This document shows positions 34,072 through 42,626 of a stretch of 58,459 nt of DNA, piece by piece. This stretch comes from Planctomycetaceae bacterium (lineage in GTDB: Bacteria; Planctomycetota; Planctomycetia; Planctomycetales; Planctomycetaceae): NCBI GenBank assembly GCA_021732845.1, contig JAKFUF010000074.1, positions 1 through 58,459 of the forward strand, given 5' to 3'. The position numbers and the translations under genes were made by a program. The notes beneath the pieces are model-generated. The model worked only from the letters and a program-made list of their open reading frames with translations, had not been told where the DNA came from and ran no database searches. Positions within the stretch are counted from its first letter, which is position 1, and each line of letters starts with the position of its first letter.

Positions 34072-36015
34072 ATGGTCGGCTATTTGAGCGAAAAACTGAG
34101 CCTCGATGCCCTGCAGCCGCTGCACCGGCTGTATCCCACGATGGACTCGGCGGTGGCCGAGGTCGCGCGGCTGGCTGCCGTCCTGCCGCTGCCCAAGGGG
34201 ACTATTCACGTCCTCAGCGACGTGCATGGCGAGGACCGCAAGCTCAGGCATGTCATCAATAACGCCTCCGGAACCCTGCGACCGCTGGTGGAACGGCTGT
34301 TCGCGGATCTGACCGCGGAAGACCGCCAGGCGTTTTTGGCGCTGGTGTTCTACCCCAAAGAGACCATCGAACAGGTCGAGCCGACACTGAAAGACGACGA
34401 GGCGAAGTGCGCCTATGCGAAAACCGCGCTGAGCCGCCTGATTTTGCTGCTGCGAACGCTGGCGGAGAACTTCAGCCTCTCCCGTGCGCTGCGAACCCTG
34501 CCCGCCGACTACCGCCCGCTGCTGCAGGAACTGGTGTTTCATCCCGGCGGCAATAGTGAAGACACATGGGATGTGATGATCCGCCGCCTCGTGGAGCTGG
34601 ACCGGGTCTGGCATCTGCTGCGGCTCACGGTGCGTGCAGTGCGTGACCTGGCGATTGAGGAACTGATCCTCGCTGGCGACTGCTGGGACCGCGGACCGCG
34701 CGGCGACCGGGTCGTTTCCTACCTGATGGAACAGCCAAACCTGTCGTTCATTTGGGGCAATCACGACACCGCGTGGCTCGGAGCCTGCCTGGGCCACGGG
34801 GCATGCATCATGCACGTCCTGCGAATCTCGCTCCGCTACCGCCGGCTCTCGCAATTGGAAGAAGGATATGGCATCGCCCTGCAACCGTTGGAGCATATGG
34901 TCCGCAAGGTGTATGGCGACGACCCGGCACTCTCGTACACACTGAAAAACAGCGGTCTGCGCGACGCCGACATGATGCGGCGGATGCAGAAGGCCGCGGC
35001 GATCATGCAGTTCAAGCTCGAAGGGCAGATGATCGACCGCAACCCCCACTGGGGACTCGAACATCGCAAGTTGCTGCACCAGATCGACCTCCAGGCTGGT
35101 ACAGTCGCCATTGATGGAAAGACCTACCCGCTCCGCGATGCCAAGTGGCCCACGCTCGATCCCCAAAACCCCTATGCGCTGTCGGCGGATGAGCAGTTGT
35201 GCCTGGATCGCATCAAGCAGTCGTTCATGAACAGCGCCACGCTGTGGGACCAGATGCGGTTCCTTGTTGGCTGCGGCAGCATGTACCTCATTCGTGATGA
35301 TCACCTGATTTTTCATGGTTGCGTTCCCGTCGACGAGAAGGGCGATTTTCTGCCACTCGAGGTCGATGGCGTGCCGCTCAAGGGGCGCGAACTGTTCGAA
35401 GAGCTGGACCGGATCATTGTCCGCATCGTCCAAACGTCAGGACGGCATCCGAAGCTCAGTGACCTGGACTTGATGTGGTATCTGTGGTGCGGCCCGATGT
35501 CACCGCTGTTCGGCAAGGACCGGATCTGCACGTTTGAAAACGATCTGGTGGAAGACCACGCCACGCATGTGGAGACCAAAAACCCCTACTTCCAGTTGAT
35601 TCATGAAGTCCCCTTCTGTGACCGCATCCTGCGGGAATTCGGTGTAAGCCCGGCTCGGGGGCTGATCGTTAACGGACACGTGCCTGTCAAGGTCGACAAA
35701 GGCGAAAACCCCATCAAACGCAGCGGCAAGGCGATCACCATTGATGGGGCCTTTTCCGAAGCCTACGGAGACCACGGTTACACGCTGGTGCTGAAGCCCG
35801 AGAAAACGTTTCTCGCCCTGCACCATCATTTCGAATCCGTCGAAGCCGCCGTCCGCGAAGGGGTCGACATCATCCCCACCGTGACCACCGTCCGGGATTG
35901 GGGCGGCGTCCGCACTGTTGGCGAGACCGAGCATGGTGCCGAGATCCGGGCGCAGATCCATCTGTTGGAACAACTGATTGACGCCTATCGCTCGAACGCG
36001 ATTCGCCAGGCGTGA
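34072..36015 (+). CDS. fbp: Fructose-1,6-bisphosphatase, class 3
   Basis: A 647-residue class III FBPase (Firmicute type; about the length of the Bacillus enzyme), removing the 1-phosphate of fructose 1,6-bisphosphate in gluconeogenesis. It is a calcineurin-like metallophosphatase: HVLSDVHGEDRKL (~residues 46-58), LAGDCWDRGPRGDRV, FIWGNHDTAWLGA, and the C-terminal NGHVPVKVDKGENPIKRSG with DGAFSEAYGDHGYTL. It is probably cytoplasmic and monocistronic. ATG 34072 is chosen from the class 3 N-terminus (SEKLSLDALQPL). Confidence 0.95.
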   Translation: MVGYLSEKLSLDALQPLHRLYPTMDSAVAEVARLAAVLPLPKGTIHVLSDVHGEDRKLRHVINNASGTLRPLVERLFADLTAEDRQAFLALVFYPKETIEQVEPTLKDDEAKCAYAKTALSRLILLLRTLAENFSLSRALRTLPADYRPLLQELVFHPGGNSEDTWDVMIRRLVELDRVWHLLRLTVRAVRDLAIEELILAGDCWDRGPRGDRVVSYLMEQPNLSFIWGNHDTAWLGACLGHGACIMHVLRISLRYRRLSQLEEGYGIALQPLEHMVRKVYGDDPALSYTLKNSGLRDADMMRRMQKAAAIMQFKLEGQMIDRNPHWGLEHRKLLHQIDLQAGTVAIDGKTYPLRDAKWPTLDPQNPYALSADEQLCLDRIKQSFMNSATLWDQMRFLVGCGSMYLIRDDHLIFHGCVPVDEKGDFLPLEVDGVPLKGRELFEELDRIIVRIVQTSGRHPKLSDLDLMWYLWCGPMSPLFGKDRICTFENDLVEDHATHVETKNPYFQLIHEVPFCDRILREFGVSPARGLIVNGHVPVKVDKGENPIKRSGKAITIDGAFSEAYGDHGYTLVLKPEKTFLALHHHFESVEAAVREGVDIIPTVTTVRDWGGVRTVGETEHGAEIRAQIHLLEQLIDAYRSNAIRQA

Positions 36016-36116
36016 CAGTCGCGCAACCGGAGGTGTCGCAGGTCCGCGCGGCGGCTGAAATCACGGATGTCACAAAGAGACGGAGCTTTCGAAGTGCATT
36101 TTTCGGTGAACTTTGA

Positions 36117-37121
36117 ATGTCCGACGTACATCATCCTTATGACCGGCTCGTCAAGGAGCTGATTTCACATCCGGAGTCCGTCCAGAGCCTGGTGCGGGAT
36201 TACCTCCCCGTGGAGATCGTCAACCAACTGGACCTCTCCACGTTGACGCCTGCAAAGAACAACTGGGTGGACTCGAAACTCCAAGAGCATTTTGCCGACC
36301 TGTTGTTTAAGTGCGGCTGGGCAAAAAAGCCGGACCGGCCGAAGCCGAAGTTTCAGCTCTTCGTGCTGGTGCTGATCGAACACAAGAGCCAGCCCGATCG
36401 TTTCGTGCGGCTGCAATTGCTCCAGTACCAACAGCAATGCTGGTCAGAACACCTGAATAGTGGCAAATTTCCCCTGCCCATTGTCATCCCCATCGTGCTG
36501 TATCACGGGAAGGCCCCGTGGCGCGATTCGCGGCAGTTTGCGGACCAGTTTGGCCAGATTCCGGACGCGTTTCAGCGATTCGTTCCGCGATTCGAATTTG
36601 AACTGCTGGACGTTTCCCCACAATCCGAGACCAAGATCGTGGGAGACCCGCTGGCACGTGTCGCCCTCAATTTGCTCCGCTGGGTGCATGACCTGGACAC
36701 GGACGACGTAAAGTCAGAATTGCCGAATCTGCTGGCTCAACTCCCACCAGACCAGGCAACACAGCTAAGATACATGCAGCCGATCTTCCAGTTCCTATTG
36801 TCCACCCGCATGCTGAACACGGAGGAGATGGGGGCAGCCCTGCAGCAGGCGTTTCCAGAACCGGGGAATCTCATGAAGACCTTTATTGATGAACTGCTTG
36901 AAAAGGGACGTGGCGAGGGACGAGAGGAGGGGATCAGGACTGGCCAAATGGCAGCGACGCTGCGTTTGTTGCGGCGCAAGTTTGGTGACAAGACGATCAC
37001 CAAGACTTTGGCCGGACGGATCGAGAAGCTGGCGTTGCCGGAACTGGAACAACTTTGCGATCAACTGCTGGAATTTAAGGCACCCGTCGACCTTCAACGC
37101 TGGCTCGCTGGTCGGAAATGA
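36117..37121 (+). CDS. Rpn/YhgA-family recombination-promoting nuclease (transposase-like)
   Basis: A 334-residue protein of the Rpn (YhgA-like, PD-(D/E)XK) family: HHPYDRLVKELISHPESVQS, LQEHFADLLFKCG, LFVLVLIEHKSQPDRF (Glu-x-Lys of the nuclease core) and IPIVLYHGKAPW. E. coli Rpn proteins promote RecA-independent recombination and often multiply in genomes. The C-terminal region is a helical tail ending RWLAGRK. No inverted repeats typical of an IS flank it, so autonomous mobility is not shown. Spacing to the next gene is 61 nt. Confidence 0.88.
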   Translation: MSDVHHPYDRLVKELISHPESVQSLVRDYLPVEIVNQLDLSTLTPAKNNWVDSKLQEHFADLLFKCGWAKKPDRPKPKFQLFVLVLIEHKSQPDRFVRLQLLQYQQQCWSEHLNSGKFPLPIVIPIVLYHGKAPWRDSRQFADQFGQIPDAFQRFVPRFEFELLDVSPQSETKIVGDPLARVALNLLRWVHDLDTDDVKSELPNLLAQLPPDQATQLRYMQPIFQFLLSTRMLNTEEMGAALQQAFPEPGNLMKTFIDELLEKGRGEGREEGIRTGQMAATLRLLRRKFGDKTITKTLAGRIEKLALPELEQLCDQLLEFKAPVDLQRWLAGRK

Positions 37122-37182
37122 CTCCTGATTCCACATTCGCGAATCTCATGCTGCCCTTCATGAATCACCGCCTGAGCCACAC

Positions 37183-38184
37183 ATGCCTGACGAATCGCCA
37201 GTATTCTATGACGAGCAGGGGATCTTCCTCGAAGACAATGAGCCCAAGATTCCGGCAGCGGTTCAGGTGGAAGACTTGTGGGTTTCCTACGGAAATGTCT
37301 GCGCGGTGCGGGGGATCTCCTTTCAGATTCCCCGTGGCGAGGTGTTCGGCTTTATCGGCCCCAACGGGGCGGGGAAGTCTTCCACCATCAAGGTGTTGGC
37401 CACATTGTTGCGCCAGTTTCGTGGCTGGGCGCTCATCAACGGGATCAGTGTGGCCCGCAACCCCATCGCGGTCCGCGAGCAAATCGGATATGTCCCCGAC
37501 TTCTTTGGCGTGTATGAAGACCTGACCGCCCGCGAGTACCTGCACTTTTTCGCCGCCGCCTACCGTCTGGACCCCGCCAAACGCACGCGGATTGTGAACG
37601 ATGTGCTGGAACTCACCGATCTGACGCACAAGATCGACGCCCAGGTCGACACGTTGTCGCGCGGCATGAAGCAACGGCTGTCGCTGGCCCGTGTACTGCT
37701 GCACGAACCTGACGTGCTGCTGCTGGACGAGCCCACGAGCGGCCTCGATCCGCGGGCGCGAATTGAAGTTCGGGAACTGCTCAAAGAACTGAAGAAGATG
37801 GGAAAGACCATTTTGATTTCGAGCCACATCCTGAGCGAGCTGGCGCAGCTTTGCACCCGGATCGGCATCGTCGAGGCCGGCAAGATGGTGGCGGAGGGGT
37901 CGCTGGAGGACATCTACCGGCAACTGGGGCTGATGCGCGTGATTCACGTGCAGTTCGCTGGCCCACCCGACGCCTGGACCGCCGACATTCAGCGGATCCC
38001 CGGTGTCGCCGAGGTCGAAACACAGATCGACCGGATCGCCATTCGGGTCCACGAAGACCGGCTGTCGGTCGAAGACCTGCACGACCACATTTGCCGGCTG
38101 GGTGCCCGCATTCACATGTACCAGCCCGAGGCGATGGACATGGAAACGGCGTTCATGAAGCTGACCGAAGGCAAGACGGCTTGA
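37183..38184 (+). CDS. ABC transporter ATP-binding protein (ABC-2/CcmA-like)
   Basis: A 333-residue ATPase with Walker A GPNGAGKSS, signature LSRGMKQRLSLARVLL, Walker B VLLLDEPTSGLD, H-loop SSHILSEL and a C-terminal ~90-residue extension (VIHVQFAGPPDAW, CRLGARIHMYQPE) as in gliding/antibiotic-type ABC-2 exporters. No permease gene lies beside it: the next gene is convergent. The partner is therefore unlinked or missing. ATG 37183. Confidence 0.9.
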   Translation: MPDESPVFYDEQGIFLEDNEPKIPAAVQVEDLWVSYGNVCAVRGISFQIPRGEVFGFIGPNGAGKSSTIKVLATLLRQFRGWALINGISVARNPIAVREQIGYVPDFFGVYEDLTAREYLHFFAAAYRLDPAKRTRIVNDVLELTDLTHKIDAQVDTLSRGMKQRLSLARVLLHEPDVLLLDEPTSGLDPRARIEVRELLKELKKMGKTILISSHILSELAQLCTRIGIVEAGKMVAEGSLEDIYRQLGLMRVIHVQFAGPPDAWTADIQRIPGVAEVETQIDRIAIRVHEDRLSVEDLHDHICRLGARIHMYQPEAMDMETAFMKLTEGKTA

Positions 38185-38187
38185 GTG

Positions 38188-39159
38188 TCAAAGCACGTCG
38201 TCGGCCTGCCCATCGGTCGTTTGCTGACCGGACGAGAGCATCACCCAGCCGCTGGAGAGTACCACCAGCGCGATGCCGACCAGCTTGACGGTGTCGAACG
38301 TGCGGCCCCACAGCACGATGTCGAACAGCATCGCGAAGCCGACCTGCGACAATCCGACGACCGACACACGGGCAGGGTTGCCCAAGATGAACGCCTTTGT
38401 CAGGCAGAATTGGCCCACCGTGGCCGACAAGCCACACCCCACGAGGAGGCTCACGGTGTTTGGCGAGCGGAGCACGGTTGAAGGCAGCACCGGATGCACC
38501 AGCAAGATTGCTCCCACGGCGAGCAGCACCGCCACCAGCGAGAAGTGGAACACGATGGCGCGAGAATCCACACCGTGGAGCCTGTGCAAACCGATCAGGG
38601 CGAACGATGACGAGAATGACGAGCAGATGGCGATCAGCGAAGCGGACGAATGTTCGCCAAACTGGGCTTTTTGAATCAGCGCCACACCGCCGATGCCCAC
38701 CAGACACGAGATCCACACGCTGTTGGCGGGTTTGTGACGCAGCAGCGGCCACGACAGCACAGCCACCCACAACGGATACAAATTGGTGAGCGTCAGCACG
38801 TCTGAGACTGACAACTTCGTCAGGCAATAAAATGTGCACAAGAGGCTGATGCTGCCCGCGATGCTCCGCATCCACATCGTGGGATGAAACCACGGAACCG
38901 GCACACGCGCGGCTGCCACCAGGCAACCGGTGATCAGCATGGGAATTGTCGCGCGGGTCAGCGCGATGACCGGCCATGGACAAGTGCCACTCAAGGCATT
39001 CCCAAACGTCCCCATCCCAGCGAAGGCGACCGCGCCCAGCAGCATCCACGCATAGGCTGCGCTGGCGTGATTTTCGATGTTCGATTTTTGATTTTCGATT
39101 GGAGTTGCCGCGACGGATGGGTCTCGTGTGCCGACGGGCGATTCTGGCGTGACGTTCAA
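38188..39159 (-). CDS. EamA/DMT-family transporter
   Basis: A 323-residue drug/metabolite transporter with about ten membrane helices in two EamA halves: WMLLGAVAFAGMGTFGNAL, RSIAGSISLLCTFYCLTKL, DVLTLTNLYPLWVAVLSW and GLSATVGQFCLTKAFILG. Substrate unknown. The start is doubtful: TTG 39159 gives a ~38-residue N-terminus containing IENQKSNIENH, a peptide typical of an AT-rich dispersed repeat (cf. groES flanks); ATG 39045 would begin in helix 1 and leave the repeat in the leader. Its stop is 3 nt from the convergent ABC ATPase stop. Confidence 0.85.
   Translation of the reverse strand: MNVTPESPVGTRDPSVAATPIENQKSNIENHASAAYAWMLLGAVAFAGMGTFGNALSGTCPWPVIALTRATIPMLITGCLVAAARVPVPWFHPTMWMRSIAGSISLLCTFYCLTKLSVSDVLTLTNLYPLWVAVLSWPLLRHKPANSVWISCLVGIGGVALIQKAQFGEHSSASLIAICSSFSSSFALIGLHRLHGVDSRAIVFHFSLVAVLLAVGAILLVHPVLPSTVLRSPNTVSLLVGCGLSATVGQFCLTKAFILGNPARVSVVGLSQVGFAMLFDIVLWGRTFDTVKLVGIALVVLSSGWVMLSSGQQTTDGQADDVL
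39072..39108. repeat. AT-rich 'GATTTTCGATT' repeat, at the 5' end of the EamA gene
   Basis: TTTTCGATGTTCGATTTTTG then ATTTTCGATT, one of three AT-rich copies around groES (others near 39220-39256 and 39625-39658). It sits in the first codons or leader of the EamA gene depending on start. Confidence 0.65.
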
Positions 39160-39219
39160 TCGAAAACCCCAACTACGACCTTCGATCGGCGTCGCTCACC
39201 ATGGGCATTTTGATGCGAA

Positions 39220-39256
39220 ACCAATAGAAAATCACAAATCGAAAATCGAAAATTCC
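39220..39256. repeat. AT-rich repeat, groES 3' side
   Basis: AAACCAATAGAAAATCACAA then ATCGAAAATCGAAAATTCCC. It directly abuts the stop codon of groES. Confidence 0.6.
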
Positions 39257-39257
39257 C

Positions 39258-39611
39258 TCACTCTTCCTCCAAGGCATCCGACTCGCCGGCGCTCGCCTCT
39301 TTCGGCAGTTTGTCCTTGGTTCGTCGAAACACCGCGACGACGTCTTCGATGGGAACGACGAACAGGACGTTGTTCGGTTCCAGGTCGACAGGGATCGCGT
39401 TCTTGGGATGAAACAGCACCTTGTCGTACTTCTTGACCGGAAAGTCTTCGTCGCGTTCGATTTGCGAACTGACTTCCACCACCCGGCCGGTGATCGTGGG
39501 GATCTCTGCCTTGTCGGGCAGCACGATTCCACCCCGTGTGGTCTGGCGGCTTTCGTCCTTGCGGATCAGGATCCGCCGGCCAACCGGTTCGACAAATTCA
39601 GACACCGACAT
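39258..39611 (-). CDS. groES: GroES-like co-chaperonin
   Basis: A 117-residue Cpn10: FVEPVGRRILIRKDESRQTT, TRGGIVLPDKAEIPTITGRV and YDKVLFHPKNAI follow the GroES pattern with the mobile loop, and NNVLFVVPIEDVVAVF the C-terminal strand. The standard family is ~95 residues; this has an acidic C-terminal tail of ~25 residues (KLPKEASAGESDALEEE). GroES caps GroEL for protein folding. No groEL is adjacent, so it is an orphan paralog or is encoded apart. ATG 39611. AT-rich repeats flank both sides. Confidence 0.88.
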   Translation of the reverse strand: MSVSEFVEPVGRRILIRKDESRQTTRGGIVLPDKAEIPTITGRVVEVSSQIERDEDFPVKKYDKVLFHPKNAIPVDLEPNNVLFVVPIEDVVAVFRRTKDKLPKEASAGESDALEEE

Positions 39612-39624
39612 GCTCGTAATGGAG

Positions 39625-39658
39625 ATTTTCGATTTTCGAATTGTGATTTTTGATTGCT
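39625..39658. repeat. AT-rich repeat, groES 5' side
   Basis: GATTTTCGATTTTCGAATTG then TGATTTTTGATTG, directly upstream of groES. Same motif as 39072-39108. Confidence 0.6.
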
Positions 39659-39926
39659 GCGCTATCGCAGTGCATGGCTGGCAACCACAACGCACCGATC
39701 GTACGGCCCATGAGCCCGGTCGCCGTTTGCGTGGCGGCACGTTGAGAAGTATACGCAGACATGGCATGCGCGAAAACCCAGATCCCGCTTGCGGTTGACG
39801 CTGGTATTTTGGTACATAGCCCGCGATTGGCGGTTTCCGGCGGCTAACCCAGCCTCCCGGGACCGAGCGAAATGTCTGAAGCGCGTGCGCGATGCACGCT
39901 GTCGACTGTGTCCAGGGAGGGACTTC

Positions 39927-41945
39927 GTGAGCTTGTCTCCGCGCCTGCTGCCATATCTTTGGCCGAGCCGGCACAAGATTCTGCTTTCCTTCGTGTTCGC
40001 CACGCTTGTCGCCATCCTCTGGGGCGGCAATCTGTCGATCGTGTTTCCCGTCGTCAAGATTCTGATGGAAAAGCAGAGTCTGACTGAATATGTGTCAGAA
40101 TCGACGGACGAAGCACGCCGCGATGTGCAGGGTCTGCAGCAGGAATTGACAGAACTCGAAAAGAAGTACATCAACCCACCCAACGAACGCGAGGCGCTGG
40201 AATTTCTCCAGAAGAAGGCCTCCTTCGAAGCCAAGATCTCATCCGCTTCCCACCGTGTGGCGATGTGGCAGTGGATCAATCTGTATGTCATCCGCCATTT
40301 GCCCAAAGACAAATTCGACACCCTGGCGCTGATCCTGGGATTTCTCCTGGTCCTGACCGTCGTCAAGCTGCTCTGCATGCTGGCGGAGGACATGCTCGTC
40401 GGCAGCGTGGCTCAACTCACGGTCATCCGCCTGCGGTCGCACCTGTTTCGCAAAACCCTCGCTCTCGATTACCAGACGCTGACACAGTTGGGCACGCCCA
40501 ACCTGATGTCGCGCTTCACCTACGACCTGGAAACGTTGACCAACGGGTTGAGCCTGCTGGGTGGCAAGGTCATCCGGGAGCCACTCAAGGCGATCGCCTG
40601 CATCGTGTTCGCCTTCTGGTGGAACTGGCGGCTGACGCTGATGTCGCTGCTGCTGGTGCCGCTGGCGATGTTTGTGTTCTACCGCATCGGGCGGACATTG
40701 AAGCGGGCCAGCCACCTGTCGATGGAGTGCATGTCACGCATCTACGGAGTGCTGGAAGAAACGTTCGATTCGCTCAAGGTCGTCATCGCCTTCAACGGCG
40801 TCCGCCGGCACCGGCTGCACCATCACATCCAAAACAAGAACTACTACGAGAAGTCGATGCGGATCGTCTTCATCGACGCCATCACCAGCCCCGTGACCGA
40901 GCTGTTTGGGCTGCTGGCGGTGCTGGTGGCAATTCTGCCCGGAGCCTACCTGGTGCTCCGTGGCACAACGTCGATCTGGGGCATCCGCCTGGCCGCCACA
41001 CAAATGGACATCGCTGAACTTTCGGTGCTGTACGCTCTGCTGGCTGGCATCCTTGATCCGGTGCGCAAACTGTCGAGCGTCTTCAGCAAGCTGAAACGCT
41101 CGACCGCCGCCGCCGAACGGGTCTTTGAACTCATGGACCGGCAATCGCAGGTGGTCGATGCTCCCAAACCCAAGCCAATGCCCAAGGGTGTGAAATCGAT
41201 CGAGTTTCAACAGGTGCGGTTCACCTATGCCACCGAACAACACATCCGTCCGCAGGCTCTGGACAGTGTGTCGCTGACGGTCAACACCGGCGAAGTTGTC
41301 GCTGTGGTCGGCGAGAATGGAAGCGGCAAGTCAACTCTGGTCAACCTCCTGCCGCGCTACTACGACCCTTCTTCCGGACAGGTGCTGTTTGACGGCATCA
41401 ACATCCGTGACTTCGGCTTGGCAGACCTGCGGCAGCAGATTGGTGTGGTGACGCAGGAAACGCTGCTGTTCGATGACACCATCTACGAAAACATCCGCTA
41501 CGGCGATTCTTCGGCCAGCCGCGAGCAGGTTGAACAGGCGGCAAAACAAGCGCATGTGACGCAGTTTCTGGAACTCCTGCCCGAAGGTTTCGAAACCCGC
41601 GTCGGTGCCCGCGGGGCCAGCCTGTCTGGTGGCCAGCGGCAACGAATCTCGCTCGCCCGCGCCATCCTGCGCAATCCCTCCGTGCTGATTCTCGACGAAG
41701 CCACCAGCGCCATTGATGCCCAGAGCGAAGTGCTGATCCATCGGGCGTTGCAGCAGTTCGTGAAGGGCCGGACGACATTCATCATCACGCACTCGGTCAC
41801 CGCCAGCATCCTGGAACTGGTGACCAAAATCGTTGTGATGGAACGCGGCAAGATCTCCGCCGTGGGAACCCACGAAGAACTGCTGAAAACCTGCCCGCTG
41901 TATGACCGCCTGTGCCACGCCCGGTCGAGCCGCGCGGCGGCGTAA
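39927..41945 (+). CDS. ABC exporter, MsbA-like (fused permease and ATPase)
   Basis: A 672-residue half-transporter. Six-helix permease: helix 1 ILLSFVFATLVAILWGG, later FDTLALILGFLLVLTVVKLL and AIACIVFAFWWNWRLTLMSL. Between helices 1 and 2 is a ~90-residue charged insertion (EARRDVQGLQQELTELEKKY) that looks like a coiled coil. The ATPase has Walker A VGENGSGKSTLVN, signature LSGGQRQRISLARAIL, Walker B VLILDEATSAID and H-loop ITHSVTA. Lipid or drug export is inferred; MsbA proper lacks the insertion. GTG 39927 with AGGGAGG seven nt upstream is chosen over the open frame starting 39789. Confidence 0.9.
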   Translation: MSLSPRLLPYLWPSRHKILLSFVFATLVAILWGGNLSIVFPVVKILMEKQSLTEYVSESTDEARRDVQGLQQELTELEKKYINPPNEREALEFLQKKASFEAKISSASHRVAMWQWINLYVIRHLPKDKFDTLALILGFLLVLTVVKLLCMLAEDMLVGSVAQLTVIRLRSHLFRKTLALDYQTLTQLGTPNLMSRFTYDLETLTNGLSLLGGKVIREPLKAIACIVFAFWWNWRLTLMSLLLVPLAMFVFYRIGRTLKRASHLSMECMSRIYGVLEETFDSLKVVIAFNGVRRHRLHHHIQNKNYYEKSMRIVFIDAITSPVTELFGLLAVLVAILPGAYLVLRGTTSIWGIRLAATQMDIAELSVLYALLAGILDPVRKLSSVFSKLKRSTAAAERVFELMDRQSQVVDAPKPKPMPKGVKSIEFQQVRFTYATEQHIRPQALDSVSLTVNTGEVVAVVGENGSGKSTLVNLLPRYYDPSSGQVLFDGINIRDFGLADLRQQIGVVTQETLLFDDTIYENIRYGDSSASREQVEQAAKQAHVTQFLELLPEGFETRVGARGASLSGGQRQRISLARAILRNPSVLILDEATSAIDAQSEVLIHRALQQFVKGRTTFIITHSVTASILELVTKIVVMERGKISAVGTHEELLKTCPLYDRLCHARSSRAAA

Positions 41946-41948
41946 GCC

Positions 41949-42626
41949 TCACGAAGCCGGCGGCAATTGAATGTCGAATAGGCGGCAGAACCAGTCAACA
42001 AATTTCGAGCAAACTGCGTTATTCGTATCGAAGCAACTTTGAGTGATGGCGCGGCCAAGTGGCACACCTGGCTCTTTTCGCCACGCAAGCCACGTGTGGA
42101 TTTTTGCCTTCGCTCGGGACTTCACCTCATACGGTGCGCCGAGACGGGCTGCTTCGTCGACAACGCTTTCACTGTAGTTCCAGCAGGCATCTCCGGCTGG
42201 GACGAGCATCCCCAAAAAATCATCGAGAGAACCGGGAAGGCAATTGTCCGGCATCAGCCAGGCACCAACTCGCAAACCGGTTGGTCCGCTGGCAATGAAG
42301 CCTTCTGAGGTTGGCAAAGTTGGAACCGAAACATCCTGCGGCTCCAGGATTCTTCTCACGGCATCCCAGCGACGACCCAAATCTTGGTCGGCATCCAGAA
42401 CGACTGCCGCAACCTTGTATGTCTCCGGATTCTTAAGCGTGATTTTCAAGTCTTTCAACAGACGATCGACATCTCCACTGACCCGAATGTGAGGGACCAA
42501 CTTCGTTCGATCGTCCCAATTGAACCCTCGCCGTTTCAAGAGATGAATAATGGAATGCCTGTCGTTGTTGCCTTCAACGAAAAGCTGAAAAGGAGAATCT
42601 TCAGACGGTCCCTCGAACTGCGGCAT
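41949..42626 (-). CDS. DUF3226 protein (Toprim-like), partner of an ABC-type ATPase
   Basis: A 225-residue protein. FQLFVEGNNDRHSI places a Glu at ~18, and AAVVLDADQDLG places D-A-D-Q-D at ~78-82: the Glu ... DxD layout of Toprim nuclease folds. GAWLMPDNCLPGSLDDFLGM is the conserved DUF3226 block. Toprim domains coordinate divalent metals and often cut or nick nucleic acid in OLD-family proteins. Its ATG overlaps the stop of the ATPase gene by one base (TAATG), so the two are co-translated. A split OLD-like or PARIS-like module is the best reading; function unproven. It lies convergent with the ABC exporter, 3 nt apart. Confidence 0.82.
   Translation of the reverse strand: MPQFEGPSEDSPFQLFVEGNNDRHSIIHLLKRRGFNWDDRTKLVPHIRVSGDVDRLLKDLKITLKNPETYKVAAVVLDADQDLGRRWDAVRRILEPQDVSVPTLPTSEGFIASGPTGLRVGAWLMPDNCLPGSLDDFLGMLVPAGDACWNYSESVVDEAARLGAPYEVKSRAKAKIHTWLAWRKEPGVPLGRAITQSCFDTNNAVCSKFVDWFCRLFDIQLPPAS

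Noticed and set aside
33694-35433. 579-residue minus-strand frame opposite class 3 FBPase
   Set aside because: Antisense shadow; the plus-strand gene has all family motifs.
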